64,000 bases of DNA from Glandiceps talaboti (Eukaryota; Hemichordata; Enteropneusta; Spengelidae): NCBI RefSeq assembly GCF_964340395.1, contig NC_135564.1, positions 10,751,391 through 10,815,390 on the forward strand, given 5' to 3'. Positions 1-12,676 of this stretch are shown in pieces (the stretch's first letter is position 1; each line of letters begins with the position of its first letter). Both the position numbers and the translations under genes were made by a program. The notes under the pieces are model-generated. The model was not told the DNA's origin. It made no database searches and saw only the letters and a list, made by a program, of their open reading frames with translations.

Positions 1-1028
1 AAAGAAAATGAAATATCTGTGATTTTCTACTTCCCTTTCTTGTGTTGTTAGTGCAGTAATTTTAAAATACCCTTCTCCTTGTAAAAAATTAAAATGCAAT
101 AATTGTCAGTAAATCCAAAATGATTCCAAAACATATCACGTTACTAACTATACATGTATATGTTTACAATGTGTAGGTGTACTTTTCAACTGTCATAGAT
201 TTTTCGAGCCTGAAACGAATTTTAGCATTTAGTCGAGATAATGCAAAATAAATGATAAGTAAATATATAAAGAACTGGGTGTTGGCTGCCATCTGTAGTG
301 CTCAACTTTAAACTCTACACATACACAGACCATCTACATGTCTGTCTTGTTTTATATCAATGGTGCCCCAGGAACAAAAACTAGAAAACTCAAACCTTAC
401 CTGATTTTTCTACAGTGCTCAGCTGGTTACTGTAATCATAAAAATAGAGCCTGACACGATCTTTTTAAGGTATATTTATGATGATTACACAGCAGTGAAA
501 AACATGTACCTGTAGCAGTGCATGGATCCCCTGCCAATGTGTACTCTGAACTTAGCTATAACATACCTTGGTAAAATTTAACAGATAACAACTGACTTTA
601 TCTATATCCACCTAATGTACAGCAGGTACCAAAGCGTGTAGATGTAGATGCACATGTACACAGAGGTGATATCAGGTCACACAATTCAAACGTTACAATG
701 AGTAAACATTAACAATTTATTATTGTCATTATAAAAATTTACCAAAAACAAGAAGTCAAAGTGTCTCCTTTTTTCCCCTAATGTTGGAGAATTTGATATA
801 CTCATGGTACGGACTTTACTTTGGAAAACTTAGTTCAAACCCTAATTTGTAATTATTGACTAAGTCAGTGGTGCCTTTGTTAACAAATAAACATTAAGTA
901 AACATGAATTTTGGATTGACAACTTGACATGGGTACCTCAAGAACAAAAACTGTCAGAATTAAAAGGTCAAAGTTCATCTCTAGTTTTTAGTGTTACAAT
1001 AGTTGCCATAGTTACATTTGCACTCTAC
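1..1028. other. AT-rich non-coding sequence
   Basis: No coding exon, RNA gene or clear repeat recognised. Scattered TACATGTA-type words as elsewhere in the window. Confidence 0.5.
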
Positions 1029-1405
1029 GGCTTAAAAAAATTGAGTGGTTCCAATTACGCTCAATTTTAGAATGAACTCTAGGTAGATTTTTTTTTTAAT
1101 TAGTTTTTTTTTTCATGTGATTGTGAGAGTCTAGTTCAGGTAGTTATCAGTATTTTCTGTTGTTTTCCATATATGGTCTTGTTGTTATTAGTTTCTTCCC
1201 AACAGATATACAGCCATTACAGATTGAAAGTTATATCATCTTTTAAGTTGATGTCACTTTCCACATCCACTATTTCTTGCGTGACTTCACAATTTTCGTG
1301 ATTTTAATTATTATTTTCTCAAATACAAAAAAAAGAAGTTTAGGCTCTGGAGTGAAAAACTTGGTGGGTTTGGGTAATCGGAACCAAATAATTTTTTTAA
1401 AGGCC
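1029..1405. mobile_element. Foldback DNA element, family B copy 1
   Basis: About 377 bp bounded by imperfect inverted ends: GGCTTAAAAAAATT then TGGTTCCAATTAC on the left, and GTAATCGGAACCA then AATTTTTTTAAAGGCC on the right. Its interior is closely similar along its length to 33433-33820, in the same orientation. No ORF; probably a non-autonomous DNA transposon. Confidence 0.7.
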
Positions 1406-1494
1406 AAATCATCTTACTGATAGGGCTGCCATTTTGCATTCTTTCTGACTGCTATTTTAAACATTTCTATGGTAACAAATACATGCATAGTGGC

Positions 1495-2130
1495 TGTCAA
1501 ATACCACAGATATGATGGTTGACAGCCACCCTATATGCTGGTCTTTGACAGTTTTCACAAACCACCACCATACATGTATCTATTGGTATTTGAGCGTCGT
1601 AAAGTGGCCATGTGGATGAGGATTTGGTATCTATTTTAAATTTTTAATATATAAAACAAGTTTGTCATGGCTTCCTACTTGAAAAGTCAATGTAAATCAA
1701 CATTGACAAAGTCTGTGTTTGTAACTCAATAACATTGCAAAAAGCTTAAAAATGTGTTAAAAGTTTGTTGTTATACGTACAATAACAAAGATTTTACACA
1801 TTTATCAATCTTTTGCATGTAATTGTATGACAAACAAGGACTTGGCAAATGTTTCACATTGACTTTTCAACTAGGAAGCCATTTTAAAATTGTTTCATAA
1901 ATAAAAAATCCAAAATAAATACACCCAATCCTCATCTATATGGCCACTCTAAAGAAAAAACATCATAATCTGTGGTATAAGACAGCTACCAGATATATTG
2001 GTATTTGATGGTGCTTTTTGTTAAGGCCCTTAAATACCAACAGATATGGTGGTAGTTTATGTGAAAACTCTCTCAAATATCACAGATATCATATCTGATG
2101 GTAGTTTTTGTTTTGACTGTCAAATACTAA
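1495..2130. mobile_element. Long imperfect palindrome
   Basis: Arms centred near 1775. AAGTGGCCATGTGGATGAGG (1601-1620) and GGCTTCCTACTTGAAAAGTC are answered inverted by GACTTTTCAACTAGGAAGCC and CCTCATCTATATGGCCACTC (to about 1950). The centre itself (GTTATACGTACAATAAC) folds back too. Outer parts share words such as TTGGTATTTGA and CAGATATG in inverted order. Probably a foldback transposon. Confidence 0.6.
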
Positions 2131-2284
2131 AAAATATGACACATTCAGTTATGTATTATAACATGTATATATATGCATTTCAAACTGGGTTGTGTCTATC
2201 TGAATGTGATATCAATTAATGGAGTTCCAAATGACCTAGAAAGATACTAGGAGACACCAAAGATATCACAGGGTCATTTTTACA

Positions 2285-2663
2285 GTACAAAGTATCATAC
2301 CCTGTGATGTGAGCGTGAAACCATGTACCTGTCTCAATACAGAAACAGATAGATAAAACATGTAGTTATGACTGGTAAGACTATGTACCCATCTAAATAC
2401 ACAATATCAACAGGTACAAATATGAGCTGGTTACAGCTATATTTTGTAAATTATATGCACCTGTCACCATACACAAATGTATAGATAATGGTTATGGTAG
2501 GTTAAGCCTATCTCACAGATATACATGTATGTACATGTAGATAACTTCATGGCCGGTTAAGAGTGTACCTGTCTCAATACAGAAATGTGTAGATAATAGT
2601 TATGGTCGGTTAAGACTGTACCTGTCTGACAGAAATGTATAGGTAATAGTTATGGCCGGTTAG
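2285..2663. repeat. Degenerate tandem repeat, unit roughly 70-120 bp
   Basis: Recurring GTACCTGTCTCAATACAGAA, AGATAATAGTTATGG and GGTTAAG words in the same order about four times, with the last two copies the most alike. Confidence 0.5.
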
Positions 2664-3118
2664 GAGAATGCCACTCCAGGAAATAGACACATTTTCATAA
2701 ACTATGGGATCTGGAGAGTCATTCATAATGTTACATCAATTACAATTTCTTACAATTTCAGAGAAGCATCAAGTTGATCTTGTGCCTGTATAGGTATCTT
2801 TGCTATGGGCTATTGCACCATGGAAGTCAGCAGAAATAATATATTCAAGCTGTACACTGAATATTCATGAGTTTGGATTGACTATACCATTCAGTATAAA
2901 GCATCTCTCATGCATATTCATTGTGCAACTTGAATATATTATATTTGCTAACTATCATAATGTAATATCCCATAGCAAACACACCCTTTAAAGGCACAAG
3001 ACCCACTTGGATGTTTCTCTGAAATTGCAAGTATTTGTAGGTGATGTAAAATCATGAAATGACTCTCTAGTATCTATATTTTGAAAATGACTTCATTTCC
3101 TGGAGTGGTGTTCCTCTT
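2664..3118. mobile_element. Foldback element of about 455 bp
   Basis: Left arm begins GAATGCCACTCCAGGAAAT; the right end is ATTTCCTGGAGTGGTGTTC, its inverse with one or two changes. Inner words also mirror (GCTATGGG with CCCATAGC; AATATATTCAAG with CTTGAATATATT), so most of the element folds on itself. A partial relative lies at about 14336-14420. Confidence 0.7.
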
Positions 3119-3739
3119 TAATATTACTTATACCAAATTATATATCTTACAATATGTGCTATACATCTATCACCTCTCTGAATGGGGACTGACCACTGAT
3201 TAGCTTAGTTTTTGGTACTTGTCATCCCCAGTTTCAGATACATAACATCATTTTGCCAAATATCAGATTTCAAAATGTATTTGTCATTTGTGCACTAATT
3301 ATAACAGTTGATCTTAATGATTCCCTAAGAGCCATCATGTCTCTTGAGTTTTGTGTATTTTTTCCTGTGTTTCTTTTATTTTGTAATCTATCTTGCGATT
3401 GTGTGTATTTATTTCCTGATTGTGCATGTAATCTTTATTGTTTGACAAATAAATAAAACAACAAATATATTCATTCAAAATCCACCATTACAGTATAATG
3501 CTGCAGGTGATATGTCAAATGTTTTGTTGTCATCAACGCATACATCTACATTTGTAGTGTACTTTACTGGGGCAGATATTTATGAAGTAATTTTACGAGT
3601 CTTGATTTCCATGGTTGTAGATCCATAGGGAGGTTATAAGTAGAATTCAATGAAGTATACAGTAAGTGTGCCTAACAGCTTCACATTGCTATTCACCCTT
3701 TATGCACCAGTATGTTTTCCATGTTAGGACCACTGCATA
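3119..3739. other. Non-coding, nothing recognised
   Basis: AT-rich; the open frames of 60-85 codons here have no family resemblance and no splice context. Confidence 0.4.
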
Positions 3740-4440
3740 CAGAGTTCAGGGCTTTATGAATAAGACTTTCATACAAAAAGTTCATTTTTCTGAAAAAGAC
3801 TTTTGTATACAGAGTTCACTTTTCTACCTACATATACCTAAGACTTGTAAACACACAGACTTTACTTGTATGTGTGTAATATACAGACTTATACTTAACT
3901 ATTCTAAACAAGGATTACAGTAAGTTACATACCGGATTCTGTTTTCTAAACAAAACTTTACAGCATTCACTTTTCTACATCATAAAGACTTTCACAGAAT
4001 TCACTTTTTCCTGAACAGGACTTTCAGAGTTCACTGACTAAAGACTGTGATTCATAGAATTCACTTTCTTTTTAAAAAGATTTGTCCACAGTTCACATTT
4101 CTAAACAAGTCTTTCACTTCTGTACATAAACATTCTCAGCTTTGATTTTTCTAAAGAAGACTTTCTGCAATTGACATAGCTCCGTTTTCTAAAGAATTTC
4201 AAAGACCTCAACTTTCAAAGACTTCAAAATTCTAAATAAACATTTCACAGACTTCACTTTTCTATACAAGATATTTTGTGATTCATAGAGCTTGCTTTTC
4301 TAAATGGGAATTTCATAGTTCACTCAAATTGAAAATAAAACTTTTAAAATTTCATTTATCTGAACAAAATTTTAACAGACTTCACTTTTCTAAATAAGAC
4401 TTGTAAGTGACAAGTCTTTCACAGACAAAGATGTTTTCTA
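3740..4440. repeat. Degenerate satellite-like tandem repeat (period roughly 45-60 bp)
   Basis: Many variants of AGACTTTCACAGAGTTCACTT followed by TTCTAAACAAGACTTTC. The copies are diverged and of uneven length, suggesting an old array. Confidence 0.6.
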
Positions 4441-4764
4441 AATAGCATTTACATGTAATCATCTTCCTCCTAAGGGGTATTTGTTTGTAAACAAGTAATT
4501 ACTACTTGGGCATAACATGGACAAGAGGATTAACTGCTATGGATATCGATATTAAAATCTTTCACTTTACAAGATTTCTTTCATTCAATGTCTTCCTTTG
4601 AAATGAAGAAGATTCTCTGAATCTGGTTGGTAGAGTATGCATGATGACAACAATACTGGACTGTAGAACTATACATTATGCTGGTTGATAGAATGACATG
4701 CAATGAAAGCCTTCAAGGCTACATTTGAATGTAATTCTATACAACTCTTGAAAAAGAAAAATTG

Positions 4765-5154
4765 GTACTGTACTGTACTGTACTGTACTGTACTGTACTG
4801 TACTGTACTGTACTGTACTGTACTGTACTGTACTACACTGTACTGTACTGTACTGTACTGTATTATAACTGCACTGCACTGTACTGCACTGTACTGTACT
4901 GTACTGTACTGTACTGCACAGTACTGCACTGTACTGTACTGTACTGCACTGCACTGTACTGCACTGCACTGTACTGTACTGTACTGCACTGCACTGTACT
5001 GTACTGCACTGCACTGTACTGTACTGTACTGTACTGTACTGCACTGCACTGTACTGCACTGCACTGTACTGTACTGTACTGCACTGTACTGCACTGTACT
5101 GCACTGTACTGCACTGTACTGTACTGTACTGTACTGTACTGTACTGTACTGTAC
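4765..5154. repeat. Pentanucleotide array, GTACT/GCACT
   Basis: About 78 units of a 5-bp repeat, interrupted near 4834 and 4860-4870. Units are either TACTG or CACTG, mixed in irregular order. Because 5 is not a multiple of 3, every frame is open on both strands; the resulting 130-180 codon frames are not genes. Confidence 0.95.
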
Positions 5155-6458
5155 ACTTTTGGTGGTAATATGTTCCTGTCAAAGCTACAAACCTCTAACT
5201 TCTTCCTACATTTTAAAATCAAATAGGGGGAGAGGTGGCTGTTGACAAACAAATGCAGGGGATGGCTGTCACAATATTCTAGAAAATTCAGAAAATAATA
5301 TTATCTGGGCAATAAAGTACAACTTGAACTTACTCTGTGTAAATCAATTCAGTTCATATTCTTCAACATAACATATACTGTCAGTGTATTATAATTTGAC
5401 ATATGAATAAATTCAGGGTGACTTCAGTTAGTTACTAGACATATTTTAAATCCTGTATTTCTTTCTATGCTCAACAAACAAGAAGCTTTAGCTACCTGCA
5501 AAGTTTCATTGTAAACTAGAAGTTAAAATATTTGATAAACTTAGTAACAATTGTATGGTATTTGTCATTGTATTACCATCACTGTTTGTAAAGGTACGTT
5601 GAGACAAACTGGAAAGAAATTATTTCTGTACATTTCATTTTTAATACTTTTTTTTACTTATTTTACTTTTTGAATGAGCAGTGGTTACATATTAATTAAT
5701 ACCCATTCTTAACATTTTAAAATACAATTTATTTCATATAATATACATTGTAATAAAATGTGCAGAGTTATTATATAACAGTATATCCTTGACAGGGAGA
5801 CTGGCAGTATAAAAACGGTAATTCCTTTTATAAAGTTTTATTTTTAAAAATATTGAATGGAGATTTTGGTATTAACAGGATAAACACGGCAGATGTGAAG
5901 AAAAAAAAACAGTAGCCAATTTGACGGTGTAATATTGCCCATCAAAATTTAACGACTGCACTTTGCCATAACATGGATTATTTTACGTTGAACCATAGAC
6001 CCTCTGTCATTTCGAAACCAACCAGTAACTATTTTACGGCGCAGACCAAAGACGGAAGTGTTGTATAGTAAACTATACTTCCGGGGTTAGGGTTTTGGTA
6101 CGTTTTAATATGTAGCGTTGTATGACTCAAGGAAGCACTGAAAGTTAACTCGCCGGTAATTGAAAGACCGACAACTTCCACCTTTTCAAAATAAAGTATG
6201 TGAGACGTAACGCGAACACACCCAAATACACGGATTCCCTTTTCAAAAAATTACCGTAAACACATTCATACAATATATACAAACACTTTTCCACTCTTCA
6301 CAAAGACCACTTTAGAACGGCTATTTTCACTTACACGCATTTTATATCGATTTGTCTGTTAAACCGTCATAAATATACCGGCGAACGTTAAAACTTGCAC
6401 ACACTGTATATACACAGTGCAGGTACAATACAGGTACGTTAGCACATATCATACATAC
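5155..6458. other. Non-coding; ends in CpG-richer promoter-proximal sequence
   Basis: No exon recognised. From about 5940 CpGs become more frequent (ACGGCGCAGACC, TATACTTCCGGGG with an ETS-like core near 6075), continuing into the candidate promoter at 6459-6710. Confidence 0.4.
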
Positions 6459-6710
6459 CTCAACCACTTTCACAAATCTTCGTGCACTTTCCTGACTTAG
6501 CCTCACAAAATTTGACAAAAGGTCGGCCGTTATTGTAGTTCACTTGTTCCCAATGAAGCTCGGTTACTGTTTTGTTAAGTGTGTACCAAACAATTCTGGA
6601 ATCGTAGGAAATGTTATATGAAGTCCCTACTAACAGTAGCTAGTAGTCAGTCAACGGTCCGCAACCGCAGCCATCTTAGCCTAAATGAAACTGCGACTGC
6701 GCAGTCTGGT
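6459..6710 (-). promoter_or_regulatory. Candidate promoter and non-coding first exon of a minus-strand gene off the left edge
   Basis: ACTGCGCAGT (6696-6705, NRF1-like palindrome) and, on the minus strand, TAAGATGGC (6670-6678, YY1-like) stand in a locally CpG-richer patch. Reading leftwards, the sequence runs to GTGGTTGAG followed by GTATGT (exon end 6459), a good donor. It has stops in all frames, so it would be 5' UTR. The coding part of such a gene was not found between 1 and 6458. Confidence 0.35.
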
Positions 6711-7600
6711 AGGCCAAAGGTCAATAATACCACGCACGTGTGTCGTAAGGTGTGCACCCAGACTTTGTCTGGATAGATGGTGGGGGTGGCGTGTACTTCA
6801 TTATTTTGGCATGACTGTATTTTGGTAGACAACCCGTACAGTAGTAGTCAAACCAAGGAATAGGACCCCGTGGTAAAAACCAAATACGTACTGCGAATGG
6901 GCAACTTCCTGCTATAGTATATTTATCAAATGATTTATAATATTACTCGTACAAAATGTGATGTTATTGTTAAACATAATAGCCTATATTTCATGGAGAC
7001 AACATAACTGCTACTGATCCAAGTAGCGTGTTTATCAACGAGCCTATAAGTAGGAGGAATCCATGAAAAAATGAAGATGTTGTGATTGTGCGGTATTGTT
7101 TGTTTGTCACAAATATAGATTATTATATTTACAATCGACTTTTTCGTTTAAAGCTTACCTCTATACTGTGTTATCCTGTCAGCTGCTGACTGAATTGGTC
7201 ACTCTGCTTCGCTCGTCTCTTTACAAGAATAAAAACTAACATAACTTAGTCACGGATTCAGTCAGGAGACAGACATTAGTGGTGTGGGTGTATGCACAGA
7301 ATATTGGTTCGGTGTATTGTGATGTCATCCGATATACTCACCGTCCATGTCCATATCAGGCATTCTACACCCTTCTGGATAGGTTACAATATATCCGCTA
7401 AAACCACAACATTCTTTCAGGGGTGATATATTATTACTACAGAATCCCCATCCCACCCCATCCAGAATATAGTAGGGAAAGAAAGTGATGAGAATACCCC
7501 CATATGTACTTAAATAAAATTTTAATAGTTTTAGTAGGTACTGTATCTAAAAATAGTAAATCATGAACAAGGTGGGGCCAACATATACAGAGGTGCATAT

Positions 7601-7938
7601 ATACATACATGCATACATACGTACGTACGTACATACATACATACATACATACATACATACATACATACATACATACATACATACATACATACATACATAC
7701 ATACATACATGCATGCATGCATGCATGCATGCATGCATGCATGCATGCATGCATACAGACAGACAGACAGACAGACAGACATACATACATACATACATAC
7801 ATACATACATACATACATACATACATACATACATACATACATACATACATACATACATACATACATACATACATACATACATACATACATACATACATAC
7901 ATACATACATACATACATACAGATTGATACTCACCGAG

Positions 7939-7969
<31 letters not shown>

Positions 7970-8126
7970 CATACATACATACATACATACATACATACAT
8001 ACATACATACATACATACATACATACATACATACATACATACATACATACATACATACATACATACATACATACATACATACATACATACATACATACAT
8101 ACATACATACATACATACATACATAC
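7601..8126. repeat. ACAT tetranucleotide array with variant blocks
   Basis: About 525 bp of ACAT units with homogeneous blocks of variants: ACGT (about 7619-7632), GCAT (about 7709-7755), CAGA (about 7755-7781). A 20-bp unique interruption GATTGATACTCACCGAGTT starts at 7922. Long open frames ([16 protein letters not shown]) are artefacts. Confidence 0.97.
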
Positions 8127-9354
8127 TCTCTCATTCTCCCATTGCGATATTCCTAAGTAGACCACTTAGAATTGTTTAGTCTGTGTCCTAGCTAGTCATA
8201 AAAGTGTTATTCTTTCTTCCTGTGATTAGAGTGCATGTATATGAATATGTGGCATAGGTCGGCCAGACTGGATAGTATCCTTTAATTCAAATCAATGAAT
8301 AAGTTACTAGTTGAAATCTGCACATATACTTGTGATAAAATTGAACATGTCAGTTTCATAAACCATGTGATTTTCCAAAAGTTTGTGAGAAATATCACAA
8401 AATGTTTAGTTTTAGACCATATTGAACGTTTACTTTATAGTAACTGATATAAGTCGATCTTTCAGTTCTACAGTAAGAATAAATACTTCATATTGTGAAA
8501 ACTGACGAATAATCTTGTTTATTTTTAAAACATGTCCAGACTGGTCATGTGATGTCCTCTTGTTGAGTTCTACGCCAATATATATACTAGTATCACATTG
8601 TTAATCTACATCGGTATTGAATCAGAATAGTTTCAGAATGAACCTTGCTACAAATGACCTTAAGTACAAAAGAGATATCAGAACTAGAGACGTGTGTAGA
8701 CAGTGCAGTATTGTCATGAGTTATAAGGTCTGGGTACAAATGACATTGGGAATGCACACAATTTATTGCGAAACCCCCCACCCCCTGAACGCGTTCACAT
8801 ACACGCGCACATATAGCTTGAAAGACATTATGTTGATCCTCTAAATCACAGACAACTAACTAGACCCATACAACTAACTAGATTGTTAGTTGTCTGTGTC
8901 TAAATCAATAGTAGACAAAGTCAGAAAATTCTCTCCATCCGTGGGTTCACTACTTTCAGTTTTCATGTTCGTTTCACGATTAACGTCGACATACTATTCA
9001 CCTTCCCTCCTCTCGTTGAGAGCTTCTGCACGTAAGAATTGATGAATAAAAAATACAAGAAAAAGTAGCCAGAATATATTTTACGTTTGGGCCAGGTGTT
9101 GAATACAGCGTTTTGTGATTATGGTAGAGAAAAGAGAAAAGTTAACGTTAGGTTAATTTTATGATAACTTTGTCATCATCGGAGAAATAGTTTATAGGAA
9201 AGAACAAGGAGAAAGAAAATATGGACTGGTGCGTCAGGGTTTTAATATAATAAATTCAATTCTTTATTTACTTTGAGCAATTTCTGCTCATCAGTTACAG
9301 AACTAGAAAAACAAATATCGTCACAAAGAAAACGAACAAGTGGCCAAGCTTGCC
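8127..9354. other. Non-coding, with one short hairpin
   Basis: No exon recognised. An inverted repeat CACAGACAACTAAC / GTTAGTTGTCTGTG with a 24-nt loop lies at about 8847-8899. Confidence 0.5.
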
Positions 9355-9439
9355 AAATGAATGAATGAATGAATGAATGAATGAATGAATGAATGAATGA
9401 ATGAATGAATGAATGAATGAATGAATGAATGAATGAATG
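9355..9439. repeat. (ATGA)n microsatellite
   Basis: About 21 near-perfect GAAT/ATGA units. Confidence 0.97.
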
Positions 9440-10917
9440 CAGTACTAACATAAAATTTACTATCCTTGCGGCTAAGGTGTGAATGCACATGGATAGTTTT
9501 AATATAAAAACGTTGAATTACGGCTTACTTTTGTATCATTCGAATTCTACAACAAATCTGTCATCGTGATATTGTGATGATCAAAGAAAGTGGACTTGTT
9601 TGTGTCTCCATTGTTTCATTGAAATCGAAATAAACGAAGATAAGAAGGCAGCCATCAATTGAAACTAAAACGAAATGTGTGATATTCCCTTATTGGAGCA
9701 TCTCGATAGCCAAAACAATAACAAAGATAGGAATTGCATGAGACATGACTCACTATGTATCATTATGATATGTACATGTTGGCCTATAATGATAATGACT
9801 GTAACGTGACGATTCCCATCTGTCGAAATTTAAAGGCGCAATTTTAGTGGCGAAGTGCAAGATTGAATTCCATCATAATATAACAATTTAAAAAAACGAG
9901 AAATAAACAAGAAACTGTCGAAAGTCGTCGGCATACAAATACGCTTGTTTAAGGAGCGCCCGCAACGACAAATCATTCAGATTGTTTTGTTTAATAATAA
10001 GCTACGGGCTCGCTAACATTCCCTGACGAGTGTGAAATTTGATCAAAACTGCTGTGGCTATCATTTACAATTACAAATAAGTTAATCCTACGGCCTTTCG
10101 AGTAAACATGCTATTCGTAATTCTACATCATTTTTCGATGTAATTTTGCTAAAGATACTGGTGCCAGACTGAATAATGTCTCACATTAGAAAATAACAAT
10201 ATTTTAGTATTTGGTAGTACACAGTACTGGTATTGAGAGAGCATGCCAAGAAAAACATACAAACGTATGATGGTCATATATTCGTTGTCTCTTATCTACT
10301 AATATTGTACACACTATCTCTAAAACACAGGCTTGCATACATATATTGTCAATTTGTTTACCCCAGAACTTTTCTTACAAGACATAAGCTAGGTTACGTT
10401 TTTAAAACAATTGTGAGGAGTGTGTTCTGTTGTTCTTAAGTACCCACCCATTGGTGAAGGGCATTTGTGCATTTGTGCCCCCCCCCCCCCATTAAGCTAC
10501 CTACTGGATTTCAAGTTGCCCGCCAGCCCACTGCCCACCCAATATTGTGAATGATTTACCCGATCCCGCCAGAGAAACGTTTGCACTTTCTACTATTCCA
10601 AAAATTCACAGTACAACACTCACCGCGTTGTGATTTTTTATACGAAAGCGTCTAATTCTAACAGTGCATAGAACGTCCCGATATGGGATGTTTGATTCAT
10701 AGCACTTTTATAGCGCCCTCTAGTGTCAATCATACACATGCCTTCTCAGCATCACATCCACACTTCTGCCGTCCTCAGAGTGCAAACAGCATTTATTCAT
10801 CATAATCACATTTTGGATATTTAACACTACTGAATAGAATGATTTGTTGGTACCAGTGTCATGTCAGGATCAATTCCTAGATTTTTTTTAAATTCAGAAG
10901 ACATCATTCATGCATAC
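9440..10917. other. Non-coding intergenic sequence
   Basis: No gene recognised. Contains a 13-nt C run (10478-10490) and the CTCF-like motif at 10713-10726. Confidence 0.4.
10713..10726 (-). promoter_or_regulatory. CTCF-like motif
   Basis: The minus strand reads ACACTAGAGGGCGC, 13 of 14 positions of the usual CTCF core CCASYAGRKGGCRS. It sits between the EPC 3' end and the candidate promoter at 6.5 kb, a plausible place for a boundary element. A single motif match can occur by chance. Confidence 0.3.
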
Positions 10918-10982
10918 CATACATACATAGATATATACAAACATACACCCGTACATAGTGTAGTACATACATACATACATAC

Positions 10983-11018
<36 letters not shown>

Positions 11019-11120
11019 ATGCATACTGCACAGTAAAGAACATATATACATACATAAATACATACATACATACATACATACATAAACACATACACATATA
11101 TACATACATACATGCACACA
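10918..11120. repeat. Mixed ATAC / GATA tetranucleotide array
   Basis: ACAT units, a run of about 11 GATA units near 10983-11018, then ACAT again with longer interruptions. Confidence 0.9.
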
Positions 11121-11639
11121 CTACATTCATATACATATATGTACATTACACATACACAAACAACCAACCATGAAACATAACATTTAGACTTTTATCTTTT
11201 TTATTTCCAAAGTTGTCACAACGCAACTTGACTTTATTTAAATGTTGCATTGATTGTAGGACAATTAACCTTTATGCAACAAATTGTTTTATCTTGTGTG
11301 ACAGACACACCTTGGGATGTCAAACAAAACCCCCCATCCTGTGGAGCATCACAATAAATAATGTACAAATACAAAAAAATGTTACAAAAATTGGTAGACT
11401 TTCACATAGACCATTTCCTTTACATTTTCATTTACCCTTAATTTGCAGTTGTATTTCGAATTATTTACAATACACATTTTTTTTTCTTGTGCAATAACTG
11501 TACAGTATACTTATCCATGCTACTCTCATCAACCTCAGCATGTAGGGAAAAGAATAGAAAAGTTACACACACATGAAATGATGAAACGGTATCTTGCCTG
11601 CTACCTCAAGGGAATGCATATCAAGAATGTGTTGTTCTT
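11121..11639. other. Non-coding, nothing recognised
   Basis: Several 67-94 codon open frames without family resemblance or splice support. Confidence 0.4.
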
Positions 11640-12050
11640 GTCTTGAATGGGACATTTTATACTCTGTTGACCTCATGGAGATTTTGCTATGTTGCCATAC
11701 ATGCAGACATATTTCAGATATCAATGGTACAGTTTACTATGTTTCCATAGATACAGACAATTTAAGACCTCACTGGGACATTTTAATATGTTTCCATGGA
11801 TGCAAACAAAATTTTGAAATTAGAGATCTCAATGGGACAGTTTGCTATGTTGTTCTAGAAATAACCTAACAGACAAATTTCATATAAATTTCAGATCTCA
11901 GGGGGACATTTTGGTGTTTTCAGGAAATCTGGGATCTCGTGGGGGAAATTTTGCTATTTTTGCCATAGATACAGACAATACCAGATCTCAATGGGATAAT
12001 TCCCTATCATGGTGTTGAACATAGCAACACATTTCAGATCAAAGTGTGTT
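11640..12050. repeat. Degenerate tandem repeat, period about 60-70 bp
   Basis: CAGATCTCAATGGGACA, TTTGCTATGTTTCCATAG and ATACAGACAA recur in this order about six times with substitutions and indels. Confidence 0.6.
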
Positions 12051-12328
12051 GAAAAAGACATTCCTGAGATGACTATCTAAGATTACAAGGTTTTACAGTA
12101 GTTTTATTGTACTTATACACACACAGATATAGGATTATGAAACTTTGAATTCAATTTAGTTGTGACATGACATGACATGACATGATATGATATGACAGGA
12201 CATGATCAAATAATCTAATATGGCGAGTAATCTTCATACCTATAAGCATGTATGGTTCTTGAAGCATGCAATCCTGTATGTGACTGACAAAACGCCAAAA
12301 TTTTGGGGTTTTTTGTTCTTAGCATTAA

Positions 12329-12676
12329 AGCTGCACTAGCTGCAACTGGCACAATTTGTTAAAACTCTTTTGTTAGGTAGAATGACTTACTGGTAATATT
12401 GTACATCCTGAACAGTATTGTGGGTAAATGTATGTGTGCTGCTGTACACCTAAAACGGTACAATAAACCCAATTAAATTGATTTTTGGGTCCACACCTAA
12501 AAATCAGTGCCCCAATGCTATTACAATTTCAATCTTTTTCATGTAGTACTTATGGATACAATAGATCTCTGAGTAAAACGCGGTGTCTAATTATTGGTAT
12601 TTTAACAATTTTCAGTGAAAATACGGTTGATTGTCTAATCCCAAAATATACTACTCTAGTTACAGCTAGTGCAGCT
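12329..12676. mobile_element. TTAA-flanked MITE (family C), full-length copy
   Basis: 348 bp bounded by inverted ends AGCTGCACTAGCTGCAAC (left) and the inverse of GTTACAGCTAGTGCAGCT (right), 17 of 18 matching, flanked on both sides by TTAA (12325-12328 and 12677-12680). TTAA target sites are typical of piggyBac-type transposons. No transposase frame, so it would be mobilised in trans. Degraded relatives lie at about 14953-15676, 37600-37792 and 62823. Confidence 0.8.

Noticed and set aside
4669-5252. Open frames of 129-180 codons on both strands (VQYST / LYCTV)
   Set aside because: Pentanucleotide array; no stops are possible in any frame.
7437-8165. Long open frames (up to 242 codons) of CMYV / THIH repeats; likewise at 48742-49524, 10894-11167 and 38012-38320
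   Set aside because: They are translations of ACAT tetranucleotide arrays, open in all frames on both strands.
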